DNA of 64,000 nucleotides. Source: Lytechinus variegatus. Taxonomy: Eukaryota; Echinodermata; Echinoidea; Temnopleuroida; Toxopneustidae. The translations under genes were made by a program, and so were the position numbers. Location of the stretch: NCBI RefSeq assembly GCF_018143015.1, contig NC_054758.1, forward strand, positions 21,792,501-21,856,500. Direction: 5' to 3'. Position 1 is the stretch's first letter; every line of letters starts with the position of its first letter. Shown piece by piece: positions 22,147 to 32,650 of the stretch. Below the pieces are notes generated by a model. The model was not told the origin of the DNA, made no database searches, and was given only the letters and a program-made list of their open reading frames with translations.

Positions 22147-22911
22147 ATGAGCTCCCAATTTTACGTCACTTTACCGAGCAATAGCTCCATGAATATTTAT
22201 CCTGAAAACAAAACATGTCGTTACACGACGAAGCTTCATACACCTATTTCCCTCACGGAAAATTTCGAGGTAGGGCTCGCTGAACTCCAATTCCAGAAGA
22301 GCTGGAATATAATCAACGAAGAAAATAATGTAATTACTGTTCATCGTAATGATGCGAATTCCAATAACCCCAACACGGTGAAATCGATTACATTACCATC
22401 GGGTTATTATAATTCGGGAGAAGAATTAATCATGGTGATCAATGCTGTCATGGATAGACGTATACGGTCTTCCGTTGGTTTCTTTTATAAACATACAATG
22501 AGAAAGTGTTACATACAAATTGGAGAAGGAACGGCGGTGATGATACCCTGTAATCTAGCGAGAATGATGGGTTTTGACGGGGAATGTTATCTTACAGAAT
22601 CTACGTTAAGCCCTCTGCCGATGGACGTTCACATGTTCTTTCACACATTTTACGTCTATTCCGATATTGTGCAACATCAATATGTAGGGGATGCATGCGT
22701 ACCTCTTTTGAGGACCGTAGCTGTCATTCCTAACAAAGAGTCGGATAACATCATTTGTACTTACGATTCCCCTCATTACGTTCCTTTAAACCTGTATCAA
22801 TTTGAAACTATAGATATTATATTAACGAATGAAACCGGTGAAGTTGTGCCATTTGAAAGAGGGAAGGTGATCGTGAAGCTTCATTTTAGGGAACGTGCGT
22901 CCTCTTTGTGA
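22147..22911 (+). CDS. Polinton minor capsid protein candidate (penton-type, single jelly roll)
   Basis: 254 residues from the ATG at 22147 (an in-frame ATG lies four codons earlier). Beta-rich, with FYVTLPSNSS near the N-terminus, FEVGLAELQFQKSW, and a C-terminal strand region ending VIVKLHFRERA. Size and position just ahead of the major capsid gene fit the penton-like protein described for Polintons. The family call rests on gene order and strand pattern, not on a catalytic motif. It would form the vertices of an icosahedral particle. The frame is intact. Confidence 0.7.
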   Translation: MSSQFYVTLPSNSSMNIYPENKTCRYTTKLHTPISLTENFEVGLAELQFQKSWNIINEENNVITVHRNDANSNNPNTVKSITLPSGYYNSGEELIMVINAVMDRRIRSSVGFFYKHTMRKCYIQIGEGTAVMIPCNLARMMGFDGECYLTESTLSPLPMDVHMFFHTFYVYSDIVQHQYVGDACVPLLRTVAVIPNKESDNIICTYDSPHYVPLNLYQFETIDIILTNETGEVVPFERGKVIVKLHFRERASSL

Positions 22912-22936
22912 AAACGATTGATTGTATAAAACTGTA

Positions 22937-23404
22937 ATGATACATCATCGTAGACGACCTTCTATGATAAAAAATAAAATGCATATTTATCAACGCCAAA
23001 TAGGGTATGGTATCCCAGTTTTTAGAGGAGCTGTCATGCAACGAGGACATGGACTGGGTAGTTTGGTAAAGGGTTTATTTAGATCGGCTGCCCCGCTTTT
23101 AAAAAGGGGGGCCATGGCACTGGGTAAGGAGGCAATGAGTACAGGAATGAACATCGTTCAAGATACCCTCAACGGTGAAAATATTAAAAAGGCGACCAGG
23201 AAGAATGTGACGAAAGCCGGGAAGCGACTGGCATCCAAAACAATGGGCAGGATCAAGACGACACTAGGAGGAACGCAGACAGGAGGGAATCGTAGGTTGA
23301 TCTTCAGAGAAGTTAAAAGAAAGAAGCAAGCAAGGAAAAGGACCATTCGGTCAAAAAACCCTCCAGCGAAAAGACGTCGGGTACCAGACATCTTTGATCA
23401 GTAA
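22937..23404 (+). CDS. Small basic virion-core-like protein
   Basis: 155 residues from the ATG at 22937. The N-terminus is basic (HHRRRP), followed by glycine-rich GYGIPVFRG and GHGLGSLVKGLF, an amphipathic helix (RSAAPLLKRGAMALGKEA), and a strongly basic tail with KNPPAKRRR, a likely nuclear localisation signal. Between two capsid genes, such a protein suggests a DNA-condensing or membrane-active virion component, broadly like adenovirus core proteins. That likeness is compositional and positional, not a proven homology. 25 bp separates it from the penton stop. Confidence 0.65.
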   Translation: MIHHRRRPSMIKNKMHIYQRQIGYGIPVFRGAVMQRGHGLGSLVKGLFRSAAPLLKRGAMALGKEAMSTGMNIVQDTLNGENIKKATRKNVTKAGKRLASKTMGRIKTTLGGTQTGGNRRLIFREVKRKKQARKRTIRSKNPPAKRRRVPDIFDQ

Positions 23405-23439
23405 TTCATTCTACCAATCTGCATAACAACGTTTTCATC

Positions 23440-24768
23440 ATGGCTAAATTACACGACAAGAGTGATGCCTGTTGTAAATCCGAATTGGATCTTTTTACCA
23501 TTCCTAGTACACAAATGAGTATTCTCAAAGGACCTTGGGTTGAATATCATCCTGTCAGTACCATCACAGATGCAGCTCCTATTGAATTCAACGTAGGCGG
23601 AACTGCGGAAGAATACGTAGATCTTTCTCAAACCATGATTCAAGTGACAACCAAGATCGTCAACCCAGACAACTCACCTCTCGGTGCAGATGCGCAGGTT
23701 GGACCTGTCAATTTATTTTTACCTTCGCTTTTCAGTCAGGTAGATGTAATGCTCAATGAAAAATTGGTATCCCAACCTTCGAACACCTACCCTTATCGAG
23801 CCTTATTGGAAACATTGTTACACTACGGAGGTGAAACAAAAACATCCCAGCTTACACAACAATTGTACTACAAAGACGAGGCGGGTAAAATGGACATCGT
23901 CAATCCTTTAGATGGGGAAACAAACAAGGGACTAAAAAAACGACATACGTTTATAGCTGGAAGTAAACTTCTCTCTATGATAGGACCTGTATACGCCGAT
24001 CTGTTCTTTCAGGAAAGGCTTTTACTCCCTGGAGTCGATTTAAAACTCAAATTCAACCGTAGCAAGGACTCGTTCTGTCTCCTATCATCCGACGTAAATC
24101 CAAAGTACAAAGTGGTCATTGATAAGGCTGCCCTCTACGTCAGGAGAGTGAAAGTCAACCCATCGGTGATGATCTCACACGCTAAAACATTGGAAAAATC
24201 AACCGCAAAGTATCCCGTGAACAAAGTAGATGTCCGTTCCTTCTCGATCCCAGCCGGTAACATGTCAGTGAGCAAGGACAATTTATTTCTTGGTCAACTC
24301 CCCAACCGAATCATCGTCGGTTTCGTAGACAACGATGCCTACAATGGATCCTATACCAAAAATCCTTATAACTTCAAACATCTTAATCTCAACTTCATTG
24401 GGGTTACTATCGACGGAGAAACAATACCTATGAGACCTCTTCGTCCAAATTACGTTGAAGGACCAGGACAGAATTTTCTACAAGCTTACAATTCACTCTT
24501 TATGGGTTGTGGGCGTATGTTTACGGATAAAGGATTGGACATTGACAGAGAAGACTATTCAAAGGGATACACGTTGTATGCTTTTGACCTGACTCCAGAT
24601 CTATCGGATGGATGTCACCTTAACCTCGTTAAACAAGGCAACCTACGACTCGAGCTCCAGTTTGATACACCTTTGACAAAAACTGCAAACTGTATCGTCT
24701 TATCCGAAGCACAAGGGCTCATCCAGATTGACAGAAGCAGAAACATCATCTACGATCACCAAGGATAA
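23440..24768 (+). CDS. Polinton major capsid protein (double jelly roll)
   Basis: 442 residues. Recognisable Polinton/adintovirus capsid features: an N-terminal stretch with STQMSILKGPWVEYHP, then the conserved region YVDLSQTMIQVTTKIV, LFLPSLFSQVDVMLNEK, and NTYPYRALLETLL at about 60-130, and further beta-rich segments to the C-terminus (GNLRLELQFDTPL). Double-jelly-roll proteins form the hexagonal faces of icosahedral capsids. The ATG at 23440 follows 35 bp of spacer. The C-terminus ends 22 bp before the protease ATG. The frame is intact, with no stop or frameshift. Confidence 0.88.
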   Translation: MAKLHDKSDACCKSELDLFTIPSTQMSILKGPWVEYHPVSTITDAAPIEFNVGGTAEEYVDLSQTMIQVTTKIVNPDNSPLGADAQVGPVNLFLPSLFSQVDVMLNEKLVSQPSNTYPYRALLETLLHYGGETKTSQLTQQLYYKDEAGKMDIVNPLDGETNKGLKKRHTFIAGSKLLSMIGPVYADLFFQERLLLPGVDLKLKFNRSKDSFCLLSSDVNPKYKVVIDKAALYVRRVKVNPSVMISHAKTLEKSTAKYPVNKVDVRSFSIPAGNMSVSKDNLFLGQLPNRIIVGFVDNDAYNGSYTKNPYNFKHLNLNFIGVTIDGETIPMRPLRPNYVEGPGQNFLQAYNSLFMGCGRMFTDKGLDIDREDYSKGYTLYAFDLTPDLSDGCHLNLVKQGNLRLELQFDTPLTKTANCIVLSEAQGLIQIDRSRNIIYDHQG

Positions 24769-24790
24769 CCCTCTAATTCTATTAAATAAA

Positions 24791-25309
24791 ATGGATACTC
24801 AGCAGATCGACTACATATTGAAGCATCATCCCTCCACACGCCCGTATTACAGAGGAACGTGCGCATTGGACCAATTACCCAGGGAGATAGACAAGAAAAG
24901 ACAATGCTACGTTGTAAACACAGACCCAAGCAGTAAAGCGGGCTCACATTGGACCGCTTTTTTTTTTCAAGAGGGTTATGGGGAATTTTTTGACTCTTAT
25001 GGGAACGAACCTTCATTTTATAGCCCTACATTTACCAATTTTCTTCAAGGAAACACCGTGTCATGGGTTCATAATAAAAAACGGGTGCAAGGGGTTAATT
25101 CTACAGTGTGTGGGCAATATTGTATATATTATATCATAAAAAGATGCCAGGGGCAAGGACTTAATCGTGTACTAAGTGTATTTGGTAAAGATTATAGACA
25201 AAATGATAAAAAAATCAACGACTGGTGTAATCGAAGTTTTGGTTCCTCGTTCTCCTTACAAGACCCGTCTTTGGTTTTAAGACAAGTGGCCCAAAGTTTG
25301 GGTATTTAA
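24791..25309 (+). CDS. PRO: Polinton adenovirus-type cysteine protease
   Basis: 172 residues from the ATG at 24791. The upstream in-frame extension from 24728 overlaps the capsid gene and is less likely. Catalytic pattern of the adenain/Ulp1-like fold: histidine in GSHWTAFFF (H53), acidic residue in FFDSYG (D68), then CGQYCIYY with Q109 and nucleophile C111. It would mature virion proteins during assembly. It is the last gene of the left block and is followed by AT-rich non-coding sequence. Confidence 0.92.
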   Translation: MDTQQIDYILKHHPSTRPYYRGTCALDQLPREIDKKRQCYVVNTDPSSKAGSHWTAFFFQEGYGEFFDSYGNEPSFYSPTFTNFLQGNTVSWVHNKKRVQGVNSTVCGQYCIYYIIKRCQGQGLNRVLSVFGKDYRQNDKKINDWCNRSFGSSFSLQDPSLVLRQVAQSLGI

Positions 25310-27161
25310 TCGTCTTTGTAGCCGTGATAATTTATGTTTTTTTAAATTTTATTATTATTTCTTTATAACCTTTTTATGTCTATTCAATCTCCTTATATCG
25401 GATAATTGATGCTTTAACTAGTTTTTTTATTCAGTGAATCCCCCTTTTAATTTGAAAATTTATGTTTTAATTTCTTTACTTTTATCTAACAATATTATTG
25501 ATACCACAATTGACCCCTCTATTATCCATCGCCGTCTTTAACGGTGAAGGTCATTTTAACTGTCCTCCCTTTAAAGCGTAATTTTCTTCATTTCCATAAA
25601 TTTTATCGTCTCCCACACCATTTCACACTGTATGTTTATTCATTCTCATTTGTTTACCCCTATTCCTCTCGCACCGTTATATACATACTATTCATACCCT
25701 CAGTCACCGTCATAACTTCTATTAATACGCACTATTCGTATTCTCACACACCGTTATGTATGCACTATACGTATTCTCACACACCGTTATGTACACACTA
25801 TACGTATTCTAAGACACCGTTATACACTATTCATACTCTCAGACACCGTTATACACTATTCATACTCTCAGACACCGTTATACACAAGCACATGCAAACT
25901 ACTCGCATTTTCTTTCATTCTTTTTTTCTTCAACCTCCAAACTTCAATGGAAAATCCAATCTTTTATTACCCCTCGTATTCTTACCTTCTTCACTAATAC
26001 CTCGTGTAACGGTATAACTCTTTTATTCATTTTCCCTCGCGCTCTACATACTGTATTACATTGTAAAAGAACAAGACTGTAGATTAAATACAATAGGCTA
26101 GAAGAAATTTAAGATATTGAATGTAACAACGTGTGTATGTGCTTTAATTACATTTAAATAAATCGTTTGTCAATGAAATTTCATTTTTCCACACTGTGCA
26201 TTATTTACAAGTTTGTCATCAAAACCATGTGAAAGAAGGAAGAGAGCAAAATGAAATGAAGAGAGGGAGAGAGAGAGAGAAATGAAGAAAGGGAGAAATA
26301 ATGTGAATGGAGAGAGAGAGAAGAAAAACGATATTGAGATAATGAAATGTCTTAAAACTAGGGGTATAATAAATCAAATAAAAATATACACGTCAACCTA
26401 CTATCACTAAAAATCCATGTAAAGTAATACAATGAAAATAATTGAATATGACACGTGAAAAAACAATTTCACTTATACAAGTCTACTTATCAAAGTAGCG
26501 ATAGAACGATACATTCATTCAAATTACTGGTGATCGAAGCATGATATCAATTTGTACATCTCGTTCATTTCTTCAATATGTTCATTTCTTCATTTTGTTC
26601 ATTTCTTCATATTGTTCATTTCTTCATTTTGTTCATTTCTACAATCTATTCAAATTACATAACGTCTGTTTTTTACAAATGAAAAAAAGAAAAAGTAAAA
26701 CTCTTTTAAAGGTATATCCTTTAAATTTAATAAAACTCCTTAATAACTATCCTATAAACTCAATTATCAATACGTAAAATCCAAGTGTTATTCCTATATA
26801 CAATATTTTGTGCATATTTTACATTGCAATCACGAAACGTTAGTTTTTCGATTCATGTAGTGAATTGTCTTTACCAAAAAGACGAAATAAATCATAAAAT
26901 TATTGTTTTACGATTCTATAAATACATCCATCATTTCTATATACAACGTCCATTGAATTTACTCAAACATTTTGGAAAATAAAACTTTGGGTATAGTTTG
27001 ATTCTTAAGACATTTATAAATACGACTCTTGAAATATTGTAGATGAAAAGAGTCCGATTAAACATACGAGTAAAAACACGGTATATAGATATTATCTTCA
27101 TTAAAATCAAACTATGTACCGAGGTTTCGTGTCTGTATTATAACCATGTGTAAGAAGACTT
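25310..27161. other. Non-coding Polinton centre between convergent gene blocks
   Basis: About 1.85 kb, AT-rich. It holds a minisatellite at about 25665-25885 (seven units near ACACCGTTATACACTATTCA), a GAGA tract (26255-26325), and TTCATTT-rich tandem words (26560-26645). The ORF at 25544-26017 is created by the minisatellite. It could contain polyadenylation sites for both blocks (AATAAA words near 26085 and 26155 on the plus strand) or matrix/replication signals; no function is demonstrated. Confidence 0.6.
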
Positions 27162-27896
27162 TTAAAATGGTACCCAATTTGGAGATCGAGGACTTTTCAA
27201 CTGATTTTTATTTCGTTTAGACCTCTTGATAGGGGATTTAGATGGTAAGGGAGAAGACACACCCGGGGTTGGTGTAGAACTGATTGGCTCCATCCCGTGT
27301 TTTAATCGCTGGAGTTCGCTCCTCCTCTGGGGGTTGCTGACGACGGTGTCGGGAAGGTTCATCTTGGCCAAGCCTCGAATAAAATGTTCACTGCCACTCG
27401 GTGTGTAACCACGACGTTCTCTGAACAAGTCATAGACCAGGTCGCATATGTTTGTACCCGCCACGCGTTGATCGTTTAGAGTGAGTTCACCGTGTTCTGT
27501 CCATCCTATTTCGTTATGCTGTTTCATTTTTTCTAAGAGTTGTTTCGCTCTTTTCACGTAAAGTTTCGGCACATGGTGTAATATGTCACGCTCTATGGCA
27601 TTCTCCTCTTTCAACGCAGGTAACGTATTCTGTGTTGGACTGGACGGTGACTGATGAATGTCTTTTAGTTCTATGGAGAGGGGTTGTTTGAGAGAGTCTG
27701 TGGCGTGAAGATATTGACGTAGGTATTGGGAATAAAGTTGAGCTTTACCGTAAATATCAAGATCGTCTCGGTCAAGAACCGTTCTTATTTGTTCATCTAA
27801 GGCGTTGACTTGACTCTCTTTCGCGGTTGGTTGTGGAGTTTGCAAATTTCGTAAAGTTTCTTGGGGCACCAACACCATTTTTCGAGTGTTTTCCAT
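27162..27896 (-). CDS. Conserved-looking Polinton protein of unknown function (244 aa)
   Basis: The N-terminus MVLVPQETLRNL, then ALDEQIRTVLDRDDLDIYGKAQLYSQYLRQYL, is a pattern I associate with a recurrent uncharacterised Polinton protein. The middle (about 95-190) is a helical region with YVKRAKQLLEKM, ICDLVYDLFRERRGYTPSG and FIRGLAKMNLPDTVV. The C-terminus is basic and proline/serine-rich (SPIKRSKRNKNQLKSPRSP), fitting DNA binding or nuclear import. Only 12 bp separates it from the next upstream gene (27909-28256). Function unknown. Confidence 0.7.
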   Translation of the reverse strand: MENTRKMVLVPQETLRNLQTPQPTAKESQVNALDEQIRTVLDRDDLDIYGKAQLYSQYLRQYLHATDSLKQPLSIELKDIHQSPSSPTQNTLPALKEENAIERDILHHVPKLYVKRAKQLLEKMKQHNEIGWTEHGELTLNDQRVAGTNICDLVYDLFRERRGYTPSGSEHFIRGLAKMNLPDTVVSNPQRRSELQRLKHGMEPISSTPTPGVSSPLPSKSPIKRSKRNKNQLKSPRSPNWVPF

Positions 27897-27908
27897 GCGT
27901 ATTTGATG

Positions 27909-28256
27909 TTATTTTCCACGTGGGGTAACAATGTTCGCAAGAGCTCCCAAAACAGGACCAACTAATCGAGAAAGAAGAGGTATAAAGAAACCTCCCCGTT
28001 GTGTGATGATTTTTTTTCTTTCCTTCAGAGATGTTTTTCGATCTGCTAACTTTCGTAGATGATGTTTATGTTTGGACAGTGTTCGTTTATGGTTGGCGGA
28101 GAGTTTTAAGTTCCCACGAAGCACGTTAAATACACATTCACAGATGGCGTCGATGAGCCCGTTGTCCGCAGTTTTCAAAAGTTGACGTCGCTGTTTCGCT
28201 GAACAATGTGCCAATGTCTTTAGGAGAACCGCGTGGGTCCGAACACGTCGAGACAT
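27909..28256 (-). CDS. Small basic Polinton protein of unknown function (115 aa)
   Basis: A highly basic helical protein: LLKTLAHCSAKQRRQLLKTA, IDAICECVFNVLRGN, LRKLADRKTSLKERKK, then GGFFIPLLSRLVGPVLGALANIV, a hydrophobic glycine-containing tail able to insert in membrane or act as an amphipathic helix. This layout is familiar from small open frames next to the ATPase in many Polintons, but its role is not established. A minor virion protein or membrane-penetration peptide are options. 39 bp separates its ATG from the ATPase stop. Confidence 0.7.
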   Translation of the reverse strand: MSRRVRTHAVLLKTLAHCSAKQRRQLLKTADNGLIDAICECVFNVLRGNLKLSANHKRTLSKHKHHLRKLADRKTSLKERKKIITQRGGFFIPLLSRLVGPVLGALANIVTPRGK

Positions 28257-28295
28257 CGTTATCGAACTAAATCATGCAGACAGTTTGTAGCTTTT

Positions 28296-28582
28296 TTATA
28301 CTTTTGGAACGTAGGCAAATTGGGTCTCTCCTGGAAAAATGTTCGTGCGAAGGCGAAATTCCTCGGGTGTGTCTGGTTTGAGGTCTACAAACAAATAGCC
28401 CCATTTTCCTTTTGTCGCATCGTTATATGCTTCTTGAAAAAATTTAGTACGTCTTGGATACATTTGTTTTCCTAGACACGTTATTTGTAATTTGTCCCTA
28501 CAATTTTTAAAAAGACAATAGTATTGCGTATTCAGTGATATTGTCCTCGACTCTTTACCACGGTGAAATAAATTCTGGGTTA
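28296..28582 (-). pseudogene. ATP: Polinton packaging ATPase, 3' part (cut off by a transposon)
   Basis: About 95 residues matching the C-terminal third of the FtsK/HerA-type (A32-like) packaging ATPase: the QNLFHRGKESRTIS segment, YYCLFKNCRDKLQI, MYPRRTKFFQEAY, GYLFVDLKPDTPEE, LRTNIFPGE, and terminal YVPKV. The Walker motifs are in the other fragment (32653-33007). At 28581-28582 the coding sequence meets the TA copy flanking the 4,068-bp transposon. The residues N-terminal to that point in the open frame come from the transposon end and are not ATPase. Confidence 0.92.
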
Positions 28583-31500
28583 CTGTAAAAGCTGTTATTT
28601 TCGCGTACAGAATTTTTCGCGAATCCCGGGGTCCCGACATTTTCGCGGGTTGTTAAATTCGCGATCGGAAGATAGTCAGGTCCAGATTTTAAAAAATGTG
28701 CTCAGAAAAAGTGCTTTAGGCATTTTGTGTTAATGCTGATTTATCAATTGTTTTAAGGTAATTCAGGGGTGCTGAACCCAAAAATGCTGTTTGCCAAACT
28801 TGATTCCGACGTTTTCACCCTCAAATCGGCAAAAAACAAAATGGCGGCATTTTTAATGCAGTTTCCCATATTAAACGATTTTTATGGGTGATTGTATTTA
28901 AAAATTTGGGATCTATGCGTTATTTTTGATACCCAGGGTTGCAAACACAATGTGTCCGATTGATTCGTCAGCCATCTTTAATTCCAAGATGGCTGCCATG
29001 ATTCACTGCTGCTGACTTGATAAATAATATGGCAAAATGTTTGATAATTTGGGGGCAATGCTGGCATATTCACATTGGATATCTTTAACGTGCCCGCCAT
29101 TTTTTCCTCGCCTGCATAGCAGAAGCAAGACATGGACGTCGCTTTTCCGACGGCGGCGGCGAAGTCAACAACAAATCTTAACCGCGGTTAAGTTTTTGAA
29201 ATTTCATAATTTTTAGGGTTTAGATGTCTATTTCATGAAACTTAGGCATGTTAGGATTAAACAAAGTCTATTGACACAGGTTATAGTTACAAAACTTTGT
29301 CAAGGTTACCGGGAAATTCAACATAGCGTCCACAACGGCAGTCGTTGTACTATCAACTCCAAAAATAAAGTAAATCCTCAAAATCAAAATCATCAAAAAG
29401 CTTTCAAGGCAAATAATGAATCAGGGCATGTTTACAAGATAGTGAGTGTGTCAGAGAATTCAAGATTACCTTCCAAAATGGCGTCTATAATGGACGTTGT
29501 AACTTTGAAATGGTCCAAATTCATATAATATCCACCTGATAGAAATAACTTTGGGGTCTACCGAGAATAAAACAAAAATCATGATTCCAAAGGGAAAAAT
29601 TACATTGGAAAAATTTCAAGGTTTATCAGTGGTGCAGTTTTGCCCCCCCCCAAAAAAAAAAAAATAACAAAAAAAATAATAATGATGGCTTAAAAATAGT
29701 TGCTATTTCTTAAAAATCTGGCTGCAAAGTTCATATAATATCTACCTACAATGTAAGAACATTTTTGTGCCTTTCTCATGATTTCAAGGGTCATATGATA
29801 TAGGTGAAGACAGATTACAGGGAAACACTATTGTCCATTTTGTCAAAAAATTAGAACGCTCCCAACATTACGTTCAAATTGGCCACCATTGTTACAAAAA
29901 TGACAATGCTTTATATCTCATCTAGTGCCACTATTTTGGTGTCTCGGTTTCTAAGATTCATGAAATTATGTTTGACAAGAATTAGTGACATAATTAGGTG
30001 GTGGTGCAACAATAAGTAAACATCCGAAAACAAACTTTAAGAAATAAGGTACACTTTCACCAAAAAATTTCCATAATTCACTGATAAGTATTTCAAGAAC
30101 ACGTCATTTTTGTGCTCAGGACTATCCTATGGTTTTATGATTAGGGGATTGCAGTCATTTTCACGCAATTTTAGAAGTCGCTTTGGACTTTTTACGACGA
30201 AAAGGAAACTGACCATCTTTTTTATTTGTTCCGATTTATTATTTCAGCCTTCAAACCACAATACATGTAGTGAAGATTTTGTTCACCTAATTATGACTAT
30301 GTTTAGCTGATGGAGTTTTTCGGTGAGAACGGCCTATATAGACTCCATTTTTGGAAGCCATTATGGATTTTTGGAAATAATGGAACCACTAACTGTCCTT
30401 GTAACTTGTCCCAATCTAATACTTGACCCTTTAAACCATGTGTTATACTAAAAAATCATATTCTCCAGGCGGTTATTAAACAAACTGTGTCGGTTTGTAA
30501 TTAACGACAGACATTTTATACTCCATTTTTGCAAACCATCCTGGATTTTGGACATGGAGGACCATAGACTGTTTTTTTTTTACTTGTCCCAACGTATTAC
30601 TTGACCATTTAAACCAAGGGTTAGACAAGATAATCATATACCCCAGGCGGATATTAAACAAACTATGACAGTTTTTAGTTAACAATAGCCATTTTAGACT
30701 CCAATTTTGGAAGCCTTTTTGGATTCTTGGACATGCTGGACCTCTGACTGTCCTTGTAACTTGTCCTTATTTATTACTTGACCCTTTAAACCATGGGTTA
30801 AACACCAAAATCATATACCCCGGGCTGATACTAAACAAACTATGTGAGTTTTTCGGTGAGAACGGCCTATATAGACTCCATTTTTGGAAGCCATTATGGA
30901 TTTTTGGACATAATGGAACCACTACCTGTCCTTGTAACTTGTCCCAATCTAATACTTGACCCTTTAAACCATGTGTTATACTAAAAAATCATATTCTCCA
31001 GGCGGTTATTAAACAAACTGTGTCGGTTTGTAATTAACGACAGACATTTTATACTCCATTTTTGCAAACCATCCTGGATTTTGGACAGGGAGGACCATGT
31101 TTTTTTTTACTTGTCCCAACGTATTTCTTGACCCATTAAACCATGGGTTAGACACCAACATCATTTGCCCAAGGCAGGTATTAAACAAACTATGTCGGGT
31201 TTGGTGGTATTTAGATAACAACAGCTATTTTAGACTCCAATTTTGAAAGCCATCTTGGATTTTTGGACATAGTGGACTGTTGACTGTCCTTGTAACTTGT
31301 CCCGGTTTACTTCTTGACCCTTGAAATCACCAATGAATACAACCCAAATAAAAGACACTAAAATACGTAAAAGATGAATATTTTTTATTATGAATTTTTA
31401 GGCCATGGCAGCCATTTTTACGCAATCTTGGATTTTCAGGTACCCTGGAGTGCTTATGTTCACTCTTTCCTTTTTCGCCCTCCACCATTGAATACATATA

Positions 31501-32650
31501 TGCACCGAAAAGGGTGTCTAGGGTAGATAAAGTGCCGGTTATTTTAATTTTCAGTTAATGGCGGCCATCTTAGATGCCATCTTGAAAATAACCACTTTCC
31601 CGGATAAGAATTTTGGTGGATTTTAAGTATGTTATTTTTTAGATCAAATAGTACCAAAAACCGTTGACAAACATTTTCGTTACAAGTTTTGGGGGTCAGA
31701 ATAGAGTAAAAATGGGTGTAGAGTGGCGGCCATTTTGTTTTTGCCAATTTGAGGATTTTAACATCAAAATCAAGGTTGGCAAACAGCAAATTTGGACTCA
31801 GCGCCCTCAAATTATGTTAAAGCACTTCTCAATTCAGCATTAACACGATTTGCCTAAGGCAGTCTACTTTTCTCAAATCTGGACCTGACTAAGATGTACC
31901 ATACATTTCCACAGAATTTCAAAGAAGCAAAACTAGTGCAATTCATGTGCAAATCTACACTCCTCAAAGTTACCATGCTGATATGTCTTTTATACATAAA
32001 TATGTTCCTGTAAAAACAGTTACAAATTGTGGAAAAAGTGGCTTAAATTTCATTTTTTAACCTTTAGATCTAAAAATTCATCATGCCACAGGATCTATAG
32101 GGTTAAGCAATCTTTGGAATTTGTGTTTGGTTCGATTCTTTTTTCAAAAAGTTGGTAAAAAGTGCAAAATTGTGGAATTTTGTGAACAGAATGTTCACCT
32201 TCAAAATTCTGGTCATGTGACTTATGAATATTAATGAGGATGCAAATAGCTACCATACGTGTGTATAGAGTCAATCAGATGACAATAAAATCAAATTGTT
32301 TCATGGAAAATACATTTTAATATTACAGTGAGTGTAAAAATATTGATAAAATAATGTTAGAAAATAGTTTAGGCCCTGATTTTGTTTGAGAAATAAAAAA
32401 AAGTGAAATTCTAGCTAACTTTTTGAATCACTAACTGTACTTTCTAAGCCTATTTTCTGTACATATAGAGGTGCATATCTCCATTTTCTGACTATGCAGG
32501 ATGCTTTCAATAGCAAAGCTTTGCTGCTGGGGGCATTGGCACTGACTTAGAAATGTGTCAATATTTTCGCGTGTTGTTAAATTCGCGGCCGATCGGCAAT
32601 TCGCGAAATCCGCGAAAATAAAACCCCCGCGAAAATAACAGCTCCTACAG
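28583..32650. mobile_element. 4,068-bp non-autonomous TA-target transposon inside the Polinton ATPase
   Basis: Flanked by TA on both sides (28581-28582, 32651-32652). Inverted ends CTGTARRAGCTGTTATTTTCGCG match over about 23 bp with two differences. Subterminal TTTTCGCG and AATTCGCG words repeat at both ends. Inside is a second, longer imperfect inverted repeat: 28665-28860 against 31720-31895, including GTCAGGTCCAGATTT and CTGTTTGCCAA in opposite orientations. This suggests a composite or nested element. No transposase ORF was found. Insertion at TA recalls Tc1/mariner-type or other TA-targeting superfamilies; the exact one is not assigned. Confidence 0.88.
30312..31280. repeat. ~180-bp tandem repeats arranged as two triads
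   Basis: Six units are marked by words such as GACTCCATTTTTGGAAGCC, ACTTGTCCCAAT and TTGACCCTTTAAACCATG. Units 1-3 and 4-6 form two copies about 533 bp apart: units 1 and 4 are near-identical, as are 2 and 5. It is an internal higher-order repeat of the transposon; the short ORFs here are artefacts. Confidence 0.8.

Noticed and set aside
25544..26017. 157-codon ORF in the Polinton centre
   Set aside because: Mostly encoded by a minisatellite with SHTPLCTHYTY-like repeats; no homology pattern.
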